The notes under the pieces: generated by a model
The model's input: the letters and a program-made list of their open reading frames with translations, nothing else
What the model was told of the DNA's origin: nothing
Databases searched by the model: none
Position numbers and translations under genes: made by a program
Source: Bacillus sp. (in: firmicutes)
Lineage (GTDB): Bacteria; Bacillota; Bacilli; Bacillales; Bacillaceae
DNA: 64,000 nucleotides
Assembly: GCA_031180805.1 (NCBI GenBank)
Contig: JAPSLL010000016.1
Coordinates: 1 to 64,000, forward strand
Direction of reading: 5' to 3'
Shown: positions 13,546 to 23,382 of the stretch, piece by piece
How positions within the stretch are numbered: the first letter of the stretch is position 1
Layout: each line of letters begins with the position of its first letter

Positions 13546-14241
13546 ATGTTTAAAATGATGAAGGAAGATGTCGATGTTATATTTGATCAGGACCCTGCAG
13601 CAAGAAGTTATTTTGAAGTTATTTTAACTTATTCTGGTTTACATGCGATTTGGGCACATCGAATTGCACATGCATTTTACAAAAGGAAACTATACTTTTT
13701 AGCAAGACTAGTTTCACAAATTAGTCGCTTTTTTACAGGAGTTGAAATCCATCCTGCAGCAAAAATTGGTCGCCGGTTCTTTATCGACCATGGCATGGGA
13801 GTCGTAATAGGAGAGACTTGTGAAATAGGTGATGATGTAACAGTGTTTCAAGGTGTTACATTAGGTGGAACAGGTAAAGAAAAGGGGAAAAGGCATCCTA
13901 CTATTAAAGACCATGCATTAATAGCAACTGGTGCAAAGGTACTAGGCTCGATTACTGTAGGTGCTTATTCTAAGATAGGAGCCGGTTCAGTTGTTTTAAA
14001 GGATGTTCCAGATCATTCAACAGTTGTTGGAATTCCGGGTCGAGTGAAGGTGCAAAATGGTCGGAGAGTCGACCAAGACTTAAATCATTGTGACTTGCCG
14101 GATCCAGTGGCAGATCGTTTTAAAGAGCTAGAGGCAGAGTTATCGAGATTGAAATTTGAAGTGCAACAGTTAAGGAAAGGAAAGAATGAACATGACAATA
14201 AAGTTGTACAATACGCTAACGAGGCAAAAAGAAACGTTTGA
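13546..14241 (+). CDS. cysE: Serine O-acetyltransferase
   Basis: hexapeptide repeats, [24 protein letters not shown]. Confidence 0.96.
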   Translation: MFKMMKEDVDVIFDQDPAARSYFEVILTYSGLHAIWAHRIAHAFYKRKLYFLARLVSQISRFFTGVEIHPAAKIGRRFFIDHGMGVVIGETCEIGDDVTVFQGVTLGGTGKEKGKRHPTIKDHALIATGAKVLGSITVGAYSKIGAGSVVLKDVPDHSTVVGIPGRVKVQNGRRVDQDLNHCDLPDPVADRFKELEAELSRLKFEVQQLRKGKNEHDNKVVQYANEAKRNV

Positions 14242-15589
14242 ACCCCTTGAACAAGGCAAGGTAAAAATGTATGTATGTGGTCCAACTGTCTATAACTATA
14301 TCCATATCGGAAATGCAAGGCCTGCAATCGTCTATGATACAGTACGTCGGTATTTAGAATATCGTGGTTATGAAGTAAATTATGTATCTAATTTTACAGA
14401 TGTTGATGATAAATTAATAAAAGCTGCAAATGAGCTAGGGGAGGATGTCCCAACAATTGCAGAGCGATTTATTGAAGCCTATTTCGAGGATGTTGCAGCA
14501 CTTGGCTGCAAGCAGGCAACAGTTCATCCACGTGTTACAGAAAGTATCGATATTATTATAGACTTCATCCAAGCTTTAATTGATAAAGGATATGCTTACG
14601 AAGCGGGTGGAGATGTTTACTATAAAACGAGAGAATTTAAAGAATATGGAAAGCTATCACATCAGTCGATTGATGAGCTACGTTTAGGAAATCGAATTGA
14701 AGTTGGTGAAAAGAAACAAGATGCCTTGGATTTTGTCCTTTGGAAAGCTGCAAAAGAAGGGGAAATTTCGTGGGAAAGCCCTTGGGGTAATGGGCGCCCT
14801 GGTTGGCATATTGAATGTTCAGCAATGGCGAAGAAATATTTAGGTGATACGATTGATATTCATGCTGGTGGCCAAGACTTAGCGTTCCCACATCATGAAA
14901 ATGAGATTGCTCAATCAGAGGCGCTTAACGAGAAACCATTTGCTAAATATTGGATGCACAACGGATATATCAACATAAATAATGAAAAAATGTCTAAATC
15001 ACTCGGGAATTTTGTATTAGTACATGACATTATTAAAGAGATTGATCCACAAGTTGTGAGATTTTTTATGCTATCTGTTCATTATCGACACCCAATTAAT
15101 TTTTCGCAGGAATTGCTAGAAAGTACACAAAATGCGTTTGAACGATTAAAAACTTCATACATGAACTTACAACATCGAAAAGATAGTAGTAATAATTTAA
15201 CAAATAATGATGAAGACTGGTTACAAAAAATCTCTGAAGCGCAAACGCAATTTCAAACAGAAATGGATGATGATTTTAACACGGCAAATGCCATTTCTGT
15301 CCTTTTTGATTTAGCTAAACATGCTAATTACTATTTAGAGGAGCAAAATACTTCTGAAAATGTGATCCAGACATTTCTTGATGTATTTGATCAATTGGGA
15401 GAAGTGCTAGGTGTTAAATTTGCAGAGGTAGAGCTTTTAGATGCCGAAATCGATGAATTAATAAATCAACGGATTCAAGCGAGAAAGGATCGTAACTTCG
15501 CATTAGCTGATGAAATTCGTGAAAAATTGAAGGGAATGAACATTATCCTAGAAGATACTCCACAGGGTACAAGATGGAAGCGGGGGTAA
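14186..15589 (+). CDS. cysS: Cysteinyl-tRNA synthetase (start may be 14192)
   Basis: [25 protein letters not shown]. Confidence 0.98.
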   Translation: MNMTIKLYNTLTRQKETFEPLEQGKVKMYVCGPTVYNYIHIGNARPAIVYDTVRRYLEYRGYEVNYVSNFTDVDDKLIKAANELGEDVPTIAERFIEAYFEDVAALGCKQATVHPRVTESIDIIIDFIQALIDKGYAYEAGGDVYYKTREFKEYGKLSHQSIDELRLGNRIEVGEKKQDALDFVLWKAAKEGEISWESPWGNGRPGWHIECSAMAKKYLGDTIDIHAGGQDLAFPHHENEIAQSEALNEKPFAKYWMHNGYININNEKMSKSLGNFVLVHDIIKEIDPQVVRFFMLSVHYRHPINFSQELLESTQNAFERLKTSYMNLQHRKDSSNNLTNNDEDWLQKISEAQTQFQTEMDDDFNTANAISVLFDLAKHANYYLEEQNTSENVIQTFLDVFDQLGEVLGVKFAEVELLDAEIDELINQRIQARKDRNFALADEIREKLKGMNIILEDTPQGTRWKRG

Positions 15590-15740
15590 TGGATTACTTT
15601 TTGATTTATTAGGGTATAAAGGAAATAGAAACTAAAGTCCATTTACTTTATATGAAATACGGCAAGCATTTCGGGCACTCGTTTAATTGTTGAGATGTGC
15701 GGTATGCTTGTCAGGGCTTTAAAAAGAAAAGAGGAACTAA

Positions 15741-16148
15741 ATGTTTTTAGATTTAGAACAAATTAAAGATTCAAAGCTATTAAATAGCTTAGCCTTAGCG
15801 TATATTGGCGATGCTGTTTATGAGATCTATGTTAGGCATCATCTCCTTGCAAATGGTAATGTTCGTCCAAACCAGCTTCATAATTTAGCAAAAAAATATG
15901 TTTCTGCTAAAGCTCAAGCTAGCATTTTACATCATCTGTCAACACAAGGCATATTTTCTGAGGAAGAGGAAGCGGTCATTAGGCGCGGGAGAAATGCGAA
16001 GTCTGGAACGGTACCAAAAAATACTGATGTCCAAACATACCGATATAGCACTGCCTTTGAAGCCCTTATCGGATATCTATATTTAGAAAAAAGACATCAA
16101 CGCCTAGAAGAAATCATTCAACTTGCTCTTCAATTCATTAAATCATAA
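15741..16148 (+). CDS. mrnC: Mini-ribonuclease III
   Basis: [19 protein letters not shown]; between cysS and rlmB. Confidence 0.95.
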   Translation: MFLDLEQIKDSKLLNSLALAYIGDAVYEIYVRHHLLANGNVRPNQLHNLAKKYVSAKAQASILHHLSTQGIFSEEEEAVIRRGRNAKSGTVPKNTDVQTYRYSTAFEALIGYLYLEKRHQRLEEIIQLALQFIKS

Positions 16149-16165
16149 GGAAAGGAGGAGGGCTT

Positions 16166-16909
16166 ATGGAACAAGATTATATTATTGGGAGAAATCCTGT
16201 TATAGAAGTGTTAAAATCCTCCAGAGATATTAATAAGATATGGGTTGCTGAAAATTCATTAAAGGGACAAGCTCAGCAAATAACGAAGCTTGCAAAAGAA
16301 AGAGGAATTACCATTAATTTTGTCCCGAAAAAAAAGATTGACCAAATGGTTGAAGGAAATCATCAAGGTGTTGTAGCACAGGTTGCAGCATATGAATATG
16401 TTCATGTTGACGATATTTTATCAGCAGCGGAAAAAAAGGGAGAGGCACCGTTTATATTGCTTCTTGATGAATTAGAGGATCCACATAATTTAGGCTCAAT
16501 CATGCGAACAGCTGATGCAGTTGGTGCGCATGGTATTATTATTCCAAAAAGGAGATCAGTGGGATTAACAGCAACAGTTGCTAAAGCATCTACTGGTGCA
16601 ATCGAATATATTCCAGTCGCTCGTGTAACGAACTTAGCTAGAACAATCGAGGAATTAAAGGAACGTGGTGTTTGGATCGTTGGAACGGATGCTAAGGGCG
16701 CAGATGACTACCGAAACCTAGATGGGAAAATGCCGTTAGCACTTATTATTGGAAGTGAAGGCAAAGGAATTGGAAGACTAATTAAGGAAAAATGTGACTT
16801 TCTCATTAAAATGCCTATGGTTGGGCATGTTACATCGCTGAATGCATCGGTGGCTGCTAGTCTTTTAATGTATGAGGTATACCGAAAGCGACACCCACTA
16901 GGGGAATAG
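16166..16909 (+). CDS. rlmB: 23S rRNA 2'-O-methyltransferase RlmB-like (SPOUT)
   Basis: DELEDPHNLGSIMRTADAVGAHG, GSEGKGI. Confidence 0.95.
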   Translation: MEQDYIIGRNPVIEVLKSSRDINKIWVAENSLKGQAQQITKLAKERGITINFVPKKKIDQMVEGNHQGVVAQVAAYEYVHVDDILSAAEKKGEAPFILLLDELEDPHNLGSIMRTADAVGAHGIIIPKRRSVGLTATVAKASTGAIEYIPVARVTNLARTIEELKERGVWIVGTDAKGADDYRNLDGKMPLALIIGSEGKGIGRLIKEKCDFLIKMPMVGHVTSLNASVAASLLMYEVYRKRHPLGE

Positions 16910-16914
16910 TCTTT

Positions 16915-17421
16915 ATGGATATCCTACTAGTCGATGGATATAACATCATTGGGGCATGGCCTGACCTGCAGCAGCTGAAGAAAAGTAATCTATCTGAAGC
17001 AAGAGATCGTCTAATTGAAAAAATGGCTGAATATCAAGCATACACTGGTTATCGAGTCATTGTTGTTTTTGATGCGCATCAAGTAAAAGGGATAGAAAAA
17101 AAACAAAAAAATTATCGTGTAGAAGTTATTTATACTAGAGAAAATGAAACTGCTGATGAACGTATAGAAAAGCTAGCTATCTCATTAAATAACATAAAAA
17201 CTCAGGTACATGTTGCTACTTCGGATTTTACAGAGCAATGGGCGATATTTGGACAAGGCGCCCTTCGAAAATCAGCGAGAGAGCTGTTAAATGAAATGGA
17301 AACAATTGAAGGGCGTATACAGCATAAAGTAAAGAAGATTGAGGAGAAAAAGCCTGTTTCAAAAATTTTCTTGCCAGATGATGTCTTGGAAAAGCTGGAA
17401 AAGTGGCGTAGGGGTAACTGA
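16915..17421 (+). CDS. rae1: YacP/Rae1 ribosome-associated endoribonuclease (NYN domain)
   Basis: DILLVDGYNIIGAWPDL, VVFDAH. Confidence 0.92.
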   Translation: MDILLVDGYNIIGAWPDLQQLKKSNLSEARDRLIEKMAEYQAYTGYRVIVVFDAHQVKGIEKKQKNYRVEVIYTRENETADERIEKLAISLNNIKTQVHVATSDFTEQWAIFGQGALRKSARELLNEMETIEGRIQHKVKKIEEKKPVSKIFLPDDVLEKLEKWRRGN

Positions 17422-17428
17422 TAGTTGG

Positions 17429-17458
17429 TTGACGCTTTCAAAATATATACTGTATAAT
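17429..17458 (+). promoter_or_regulatory. sigma-A-type promoter upstream of sigH
   Basis: TTGACG-18 nt-TATAAT. Confidence 0.75.
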
Positions 17459-17491
17459 ATTGTTATCTTGTGTACGGTCGGGGGGATCGGC

Positions 17492-18148
17492 TTGAATTCA
17501 CCAATCAACAAGGGTAAGGTCAACAAAGAAGAGTTTGTGATTTTGGAAGATGAACAAGTGGTTGAACTCGTACATAATGGACAAAGTGAAGCACTTGACT
17601 ATTTAATTTCAAAATATCGAAATTTTGTACGAGCAAAGGCTAGGTCGTATTTTTTAATAGGCGCTGACCGAGAGGATATTGTTCAAGAAGGTATGATTGG
17701 TTTATACAAAGCGATTCGTGACTTCAAAGAGGATAAACTCACATCGTTTAAAGCGTTTGCGGAATTGTGCATTACAAGACAGATAATAACAGCGATTAAA
17801 ACAGCAACTCGGCAAAAACATATACCTCTTAATTCATATGTATCATTGGACAAGCCTATTTATGATGAAGAATCTGATCGGACGTTGATGGATGTTATTT
17901 CCGGTGCAAAAGTCATGGACCCAGAGGAATTGATCATTAACCAAGAGGAATTTGATGATATTGAAGTGAAGATGGGGGAGCTGTTAAGTGATTTAGAACG
18001 TAAAGTCCTCGTGCTATATCTTGATGGCCGTTCTTATCATGAAATTTCAGAAGAATTAAATAGACATGTTAAGTCAATAGATAATGCACTACAGCGAGTG
18101 AAGAGAAAACTCGAGCGCTATTTAGAGCTTAGAGAAATTAGCCTTTAG
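17492..18148 (+). CDS. sigH: RNA polymerase sigma-H factor (TTG start preferred over track start)
   Basis: GADREDIVQEGMIGLYKAIRDF; RBS gggggatc precedes TTG 17492. Confidence 0.96.
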   Translation: MNSPINKGKVNKEEFVILEDEQVVELVHNGQSEALDYLISKYRNFVRAKARSYFLIGADREDIVQEGMIGLYKAIRDFKEDKLTSFKAFAELCITRQIITAIKTATRQKHIPLNSYVSLDKPIYDEESDRTLMDVISGAKVMDPEELIINQEEFDDIEVKMGELLSDLERKVLVLYLDGRSYHEISEELNRHVKSIDNALQRVKRKLERYLELREISL

Positions 18149-18276
18149 TTATAAAGGTATTCACGATTGCTATTGTGGGAAATAATGCTTCCGTTCAAGT
18201 TTTATCGTTTATTGACGAAGAAACGACACTATGTTACATTTTTAGAGAATCTATACGCAAATAGTAGGTGACGGAA

Positions 18277-18426
18277 GTGCGGAAAAAAGTAACATTATCA
18301 TGTACATCATGCGGAAGTCGAAATTATACTACCATGAAAAATACGGTCAGTTCAAATGACCGATTAGAAATAAAAAAGTTTTGTAAGGTTTGCAATTCGC
18401 ATACGAGCCACCGTGAAACAAAATAG
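18277..18426 (+). CDS. rpmG: 50S ribosomal protein L33 (49 aa; not in ORF track)
   Basis: (M)[51 protein letters not shown] start. Confidence 0.95.
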   Translation: MRKKVTLSCTSCGSRNYTTMKNTVSSNDRLEIKKFCKVCNSHTSHRETK

Positions 18427-18529
18427 TCCTTATATGTTCTTACATCTTATTTTTGCATACCTTAGTGTTGGACAAGGTGCTTTAAGAATGAATTGCTAAG
18501 TTTCCCTATTATTCCTGGAGGTAACATTC

Positions 18530-18715
18530 ATGCAACGTTTAGTTAATTTTTTTCAAAATGTATCACGCGAAATGAAAAAAGTTAGTTGGCCAAAAGGTAA
18601 AGAACTAACTAAGTACACAATAACTGTTGTAACTACAGTTGCATTTGTTACGGTTTTCTTTGCAGTAATTGATTTAGGAATTTCCTCATTAATTCGTTTA
18701 ATTTTGAATAACTAA
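18530..18715 (+). CDS. secE: Preprotein translocase subunit SecE
   Basis: FFQNVSREMKKVSWPKGKEL; context. Confidence 0.97.
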   Translation: MQRLVNFFQNVSREMKKVSWPKGKELTKYTITVVTTVAFVTVFFAVIDLGISSLIRLILNN

Positions 18716-18757
18716 TGGAAAATCGTGCTATAATAGAAATATTAATCTTTGTCTGCG

Positions 18758-18779
18758 AAACCCGTTAAACGGGTTTTTT
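18758..18779 (+). terminator. Intrinsic terminator between secE and nusG
   Basis: aaacccgttaaacgggtttttt. Confidence 0.85.
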
Positions 18780-19119
18780 CATTGTTTAAAAAAATTTTGA
18801 ACAGCCGTTCTATCTAACTAGGGATTAGAACCACTTAAACTAGTATATATGTTTTTAAATAGTTAGGTTAAAAGGGAAACATCTTGAAATGAAACTTTAG
18901 AGAAAAAGGAAATATTCTTCGGTGTTATGTTGCTTTAGAAGCTTGTAATTAGATTTGACCTATAAACAAAGGGAAGATCTTGATTGCGAATGAGCTAATC
19001 CTATATGAATGACGTTCTGGAAAGAATGATGTTTTTATCAGTAGGGAATGGTATCGTACACCACAAGGAGATTGAACTACATTATTTGTGGGGAGGGAAG
19101 GACAAGTTGTCCTGAAGCT

Positions 19120-19653
19120 ATGGAAAAGAATTGGTATGTAGTACACACATATTCAGGTTATGAAAACAAGGTAAAGGCAAACCTTGAGAAGCGTGTTGAA
19201 TCAATGGGAATGGAGGATAAAATCTTCCGAGTTGTTGTTCCCGAAGAAGAAGAAACGGAAATTAAAGATGGTAAGAAAAAGGTAATGAAAAAGAAAGTAT
19301 TCCCAGGCTACGTGTTAGTTGAAATCGTAATGACAGATGACTCTTGGTATGTCGTGCGAAATACACCAGGTGTTACTGGGTTTGTTGGTTCGGCAGGGCA
19401 CGGATCAAAGCCGACTCCATTACTTCCGGATGAAGTGAATTTTATTTTAAAACGAATGGGTATGGATGAGCGTCGTGTAGAGATTGACTTTGAATTAAAC
19501 GAAACTGTAAAAGTTACAGAGGGGCCTTTTGCGAATTTCACTGGTTCCATTGAGGAAATTGATCACGATAAAAATAAATTAAAAGTGCTTGTTAATATGT
19601 TTGGAAGAGAAACACCTGTTGAGTTGGACTTTTCACAGGTAAGTAAATTATAA
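19120..19653 (+). CDS. nusG: Transcription termination/antitermination protein NusG
   Basis: MEKNWYVVHTYSGYENKVKANL; ATG 19120. Confidence 0.97.
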   Translation: MEKNWYVVHTYSGYENKVKANLEKRVESMGMEDKIFRVVVPEEEETEIKDGKKKVMKKKVFPGYVLVEIVMTDDSWYVVRNTPGVTGFVGSAGHGSKPTPLLPDEVNFILKRMGMDERRVEIDFELNETVKVTEGPFANFTGSIEEIDHDKNKLKVLVNMFGRETPVELDFSQVSKL

Positions 19654-19664
19654 TCTAAAAAAAC

Positions 19665-19693
19665 TTGAAATCAAAAGTTAAAAGTGGTAGAAT
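19665..19693 (+). promoter_or_regulatory. sigma-A-type promoter upstream of rplK
   Basis: TTGAAA-17 nt-TAGAAT. Confidence 0.65.
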
Positions 19694-19904
19694 TTCATAG
19701 GTCAGTATGTCTCAGAAATCTGAGATATCATTAAGCTTTTAACTGATCAGAAATACAATTCATTTCTGAATCGAATATGGTATTCAACAAATCTCGAAAT
19801 GAGTTTCTGAATATCTGATTTTACCATTCTTATCAAGAGTGGTTTAGATGAGTGGGAGGGTTTTAACCCAATTACCACATCACGGACTTAAGGAGGTGTG
19901 TCTC

Positions 19905-20330
19905 GTGGCTAAAAAAGTAATTAAAATTGTAAAATTACAAATTCCTGCAGCGAAAGCTAATCCAGCACCACCAGTTGGTCCTGCATTAGGTCAAGCTGGT
20001 GTTAATATCATGGGATTCTGTAAAGAGTTTAACGCACGTACAGCTGATCAAGCTGGTTTAATCATTCCAGTAGAAATCACAGTATTCGAGGATCGTTCAT
20101 TTACATTTATTACAAAAACTCCTCCTGCTGCAGTTCTTCTTAAGAAGGCAGCTGGTATTGAGTCAGGTTCTGGTGAACCAAACCGTAATAAAGTAGCGAC
20201 AGTTAAACGTGACAAGGTACGTGAAATCGCTGAAACAAAAATGCCTGATTTAAACGCAGCAAGCGTTGAATCTGCTATGCGTATGGTTGAAGGTACTGCT
20301 CGTAGTATGGGTATTGTTATTGAAGACTAA
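19905..20330 (+). CDS. rplK: 50S ribosomal protein L11
   Basis: [35 protein letters not shown] start. Confidence 0.98.
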   Translation: MAKKVIKIVKLQIPAAKANPAPPVGPALGQAGVNIMGFCKEFNARTADQAGLIIPVEITVFEDRSFTFITKTPPAAVLLKKAAGIESGSGEPNRNKVATVKRDKVREIAETKMPDLNAASVESAMRMVEGTARSMGIVIED

Positions 20331-20358
20331 TGTTTCGTTAGTTTAGGAATGTTTTTTT

Positions 20359-20393
20359 GGGTTGCGAGTTTGCTTAAAAACAAGTTCGCAACC
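20359..20393 (+). terminator. Terminator/attenuator-like hairpin between rplK and rplA
   Basis: ggttgcgagtttg...caagttcgcaacctttatt. Confidence 0.5.
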
Positions 20394-20442
20394 TTTATTC
20401 GTGGGAGGTTATTCCGCTAAAACCACTAAGGAGGAAAAAACA

Positions 20443-21141
20443 ATGGCTAAAAAAGGTAAAAAGTTAGCAGAAGCTGCTAAGCTTGTAGATCGTTCAAAAT
20501 TCTATTCTGTTCAAGAAGCAGTAGAATTAGTTAAAAAAACAAGCATCGTAAAATTTGATGCAACAGTTGAAGTGGCATTCCGTTTAGGAGTTGACCCTAA
20601 GAAAGCTGACCAACAAATTCGTGGAGCAGTCGTTCTACCGAATGGTACTGGTAAAACTCAACGTGTATTAGTATTTGCAAAAGGTGAAAAAGCAAAAGAA
20701 GCAGAAGCTGCAGGTGCTGACTATGTAGGTGATGCTGATTATATTAATAAAATTCAACAAGGTTGGTTTGAATTTGATGTAATCGTTGCTACACCTGACA
20801 TGATGGGTGAAGTTGGTAAATTAGGTCGCGTATTAGGACCAAAAGGTTTAATGCCAAACCCTAAAACTGGAACTGTTACATTTGACGTAACAAAAGCTGT
20901 TAATGAAATCAAAGCTGGTAAAGTTGAATACCGTTTAGATAAAGCGGGAATCATCCATGTTCCTATCGGTAAGGTTTCATTTGAAGATAGCAAATTAGTT
21001 GAAAACTTTACAACTGTTTATGAAACATTATTAAAAGCGAAACCAGCTGCTGCAAAAGGTACTTACATGAAGAGTGTAAATGCTACTTCTACAATGGGAC
21101 CTGGAGTAAAAGTTGATGCTTCTAGCTTCGCTGTAAAATAA
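20443..21141 (+). CDS. rplA: 50S ribosomal protein L1
   Basis: [25 protein letters not shown] 20443. Confidence 0.98.
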   Translation: MAKKGKKLAEAAKLVDRSKFYSVQEAVELVKKTSIVKFDATVEVAFRLGVDPKKADQQIRGAVVLPNGTGKTQRVLVFAKGEKAKEAEAAGADYVGDADYINKIQQGWFEFDVIVATPDMMGEVGKLGRVLGPKGLMPNPKTGTVTFDVTKAVNEIKAGKVEYRLDKAGIIHVPIGKVSFEDSKLVENFTTVYETLLKAKPAAAKGTYMKSVNATSTMGPGVKVDASSFAVK

Positions 21142-21147
21142 TAACTA

Positions 21148-21176
21148 TTGACTTTGATTAGTAGTTTCTATATAAT
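21148..21176 (+). promoter_or_regulatory. sigma-A-type promoter of rplJL
   Basis: TTGACT-17 nt-TATAAT. Confidence 0.75.
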
Positions 21177-21202
21177 AATCAATGTTGTTTAAATAAATAA
21201 TC

Positions 21203-21324
21203 GCTATACCGTAGACAGTAGGTGCTATTATTAGCTTAATTTCCTACCGAGGTGTATTTACGAATAAAGCATATATGCTTGTTGTTGTATTTACAAACCT
21301 CCATGTCTATCGTGGAGGTTTTCT
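21203..21324 (+). promoter_or_regulatory. Ribosomal protein L10 leader
   Basis: Structured leader before rplJ ending in aacctccatgtctatcgtggaggttttct attenuator. Confidence 0.8.
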
Positions 21325-21380
21325 CGTGCAGTCATCACCGAACGGTACTAGTGTCATATGAAACTACAGGAGGTGTAACA

Positions 21381-21881
21381 ATGAGCGCAATTATCGAACA
21401 AAAGAAACAAATCGTTGATGAAATCGCTGCTAAATTCCGTGAAAGTAAATCTACTATCGTTGTAGATTACCGCGGATTAACAGTAGGTGAGGTAACAGAA
21501 CTTCGTAAGCAATTACGTGATGCAGGAATTGAGTTCAAAGTATTCAAAAATACAATGACTCGTCGTGCTGTAGAACAAGTTGAACTTACTGGCTTAAACG
21601 ATGCGTTAACAGGACCAAATGCAATTGCATTCAGTAATGAAGATGTTGTAGCTCCAGCTAAAATTCTTAATGACTTCGCTAAAAAACATGAAGCTCTTGA
21701 AATTAAAGCTGGTGTAATTGAAGGTAATGTTGCTACTGTTGAAGAAGTGAAAGCTCTTGCTGAACTTCCATCACGCGAAGGCTTACTTTCTATGTTGCTT
21801 AGCGTTCTTCAAGCTCCAATCCGTAACTTTGCTCTTGCTACTAAAGCAGTTGCAGATCAAAAAGAAGAACAAGGTGCTTAA
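21381..21881 (+). CDS. rplJ: 50S ribosomal protein L10
   Basis: [33 protein letters not shown]. Confidence 0.98.
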   Translation: MSAIIEQKKQIVDEIAAKFRESKSTIVVDYRGLTVGEVTELRKQLRDAGIEFKVFKNTMTRRAVEQVELTGLNDALTGPNAIAFSNEDVVAPAKILNDFAKKHEALEIKAGVIEGNVATVEEVKALAELPSREGLLSMLLSVLQAPIRNFALATKAVADQKEEQGA

Positions 21882-21942
21882 TTTAACAAATCTAGTGTTA
21901 ACTATCTAATACCATTAAAGGAAAAACAAGGAGGAAATTATA

Positions 21943-22305
21943 ATGACTCAAGAACAAATCATTGAAGCAGTTAAAAATATGACTGTTTTAGAATTAAACG
22001 ACTTAGTTAAAGCAATTGAAGAAGAGTTTGGTGTAACTGCTGCAGCTCCTGTAGCTGTTGCTGGTGCTGCTGCTGGTGAAGCTGCTGCTGAGAAAACTGA
22101 ATTTGACGTAGTACTTGCAAGTGCTGGCGGACAAAAAATCAAAGTTATCAAAGTAGTACGTGAAGCTACTGGTCTTGGCTTAAAAGAAGCTAAAGAATTA
22201 GTAGACAACGCTCCAAAACCACTTAAAGAAGGCGTATCTAAAGAAGAAGCTGAAGAATTAAAAGCTAAACTTGAAGAAGTAGGCGCTTCTGTAGAAGTTA
22301 AGTAA
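21943..22305 (+). CDS. rplL: 50S ribosomal protein L7/L12
   Basis: [36 protein letters not shown]. Confidence 0.98.
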   Translation: MTQEQIIEAVKNMTVLELNDLVKAIEEEFGVTAAAPVAVAGAAAGEAAAEKTEFDVVLASAGGQKIKVIKVVREATGLGLKEAKELVDNAPKPLKEGVSKEEAEELKAKLEEVGASVEVK

Positions 22306-22326
22306 TTTAAAAACATTTATAAAAGA

Positions 22327-22353
22327 AGTCCGCTTTTTAGCGGACTTTTTATT
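22327..22353 (+). terminator. rplL terminator
   Basis: agtccgctttttagcggactttttatt. Confidence 0.9.
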
Positions 22354-22421
22354 TATGTATTTTTGTTACGTATAAATTGACGGAAGATAGTAAAATATAA
22401 ACTCCTGAAAGAGGAGGACGA

Positions 22422-23027
22422 TTGATGAATGATCACTATTATTCAGAAAAGCCTACTGTAGAAAGCGAACGGAAAACATGGGAATTTGAATTAAAGGGAT
22501 ACAACTTTACTTTTCAGAGTGATAAAGGAGTATTTTCTAAAAATGAAGTTGATTTTGGCTCGAGAATTTTAATTGAAAGCTTTATCCCTCCAGCAATCGA
22601 TGGTGACTTCTTAGATGTCGGTTGTGGATATGGACCGATAGGACTCTCGCTTGCTAAACATTTTAATAGACATGTTGATATGATTGATGTAAATGAAAGA
22701 GCAGTAGAGTTAGCGAAGGATAATGCCGTAAAAAATTCTATAAACAATGTGACAATATTTCAAAGTAACTTATTTTCTAACATTGATGAAAAACGTCAAT
22801 ATGCAGCAATTATCACAAATCCCCCTATACGAGCTGGGAAAAAGGTTGTTCATGCAATTTTTGAAAATAGCTATCATCATTTAGTAAATGATGGGGAATT
22901 ATGGATAGTTATTCAGAAAAAGCAAGGGGCGCCGTCAGCGATCGATAAATTAAAAGAGTTATACTCTGAGGTAGAGGTAGTTGATAAGAAAAAAGGCTAT
23001 TTTATTATTAAGGCGAAAAAAAGTTGA
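22422..23027 (+). CDS. 16S rRNA methyltransferase RsmC-like (YbxB)
   Basis: DVGCGYGPIGL, NPPIRAGK. Confidence 0.92.
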   Translation: MMNDHYYSEKPTVESERKTWEFELKGYNFTFQSDKGVFSKNEVDFGSRILIESFIPPAIDGDFLDVGCGYGPIGLSLAKHFNRHVDMIDVNERAVELAKDNAVKNSINNVTIFQSNLFSNIDEKRQYAAIITNPPIRAGKKVVHAIFENSYHHLVNDGELWIVIQKKQGAPSAIDKLKELYSEVEVVDKKKGYFIIKAKKS

Positions 23028-23052
23028 CTCAATATCCTTGTTATGTTAATAT
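23024..23052 (+). promoter_or_regulatory. Candidate promoter for rpoBC overlapping the rsmC end
   Basis: TTGACT-17 nt-TAATAT. Confidence 0.55.
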
Positions 23053-23382
23053 TATAAAATGCCAATATATAATTTCCATAACTGTCTAATTTTTTGTAAA
23101 AACTTGTATGAAAATTAGATATTTGGAAATACTTATAAAATCAATAGTACGATTAAATTGTGGTTTTTCTTAGTTAGAAACCCTTTTTATTTTTTGTTTT
23201 TTCCTTGCGTATGTGCTTCGTTTTCCTTTATTTTTAACTTCAGATTTTATAGTATATATTAAGATATTGATTTTTAAGAGAATGATCATATGTGAGTTCT
23301 CTTATTCGTCTGTCTAAAAAATAAGGTATACATAATAAGTACAACGCAAGATCTATTACGCTTGATTTGAGGGGTGAATGAG

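Noticed and set aside
21948-22316. 122-aa minus-strand ORF inside rplL
   Set aside because: Ala/Ser-rich mirror of the L7/L12 hinge; artefact
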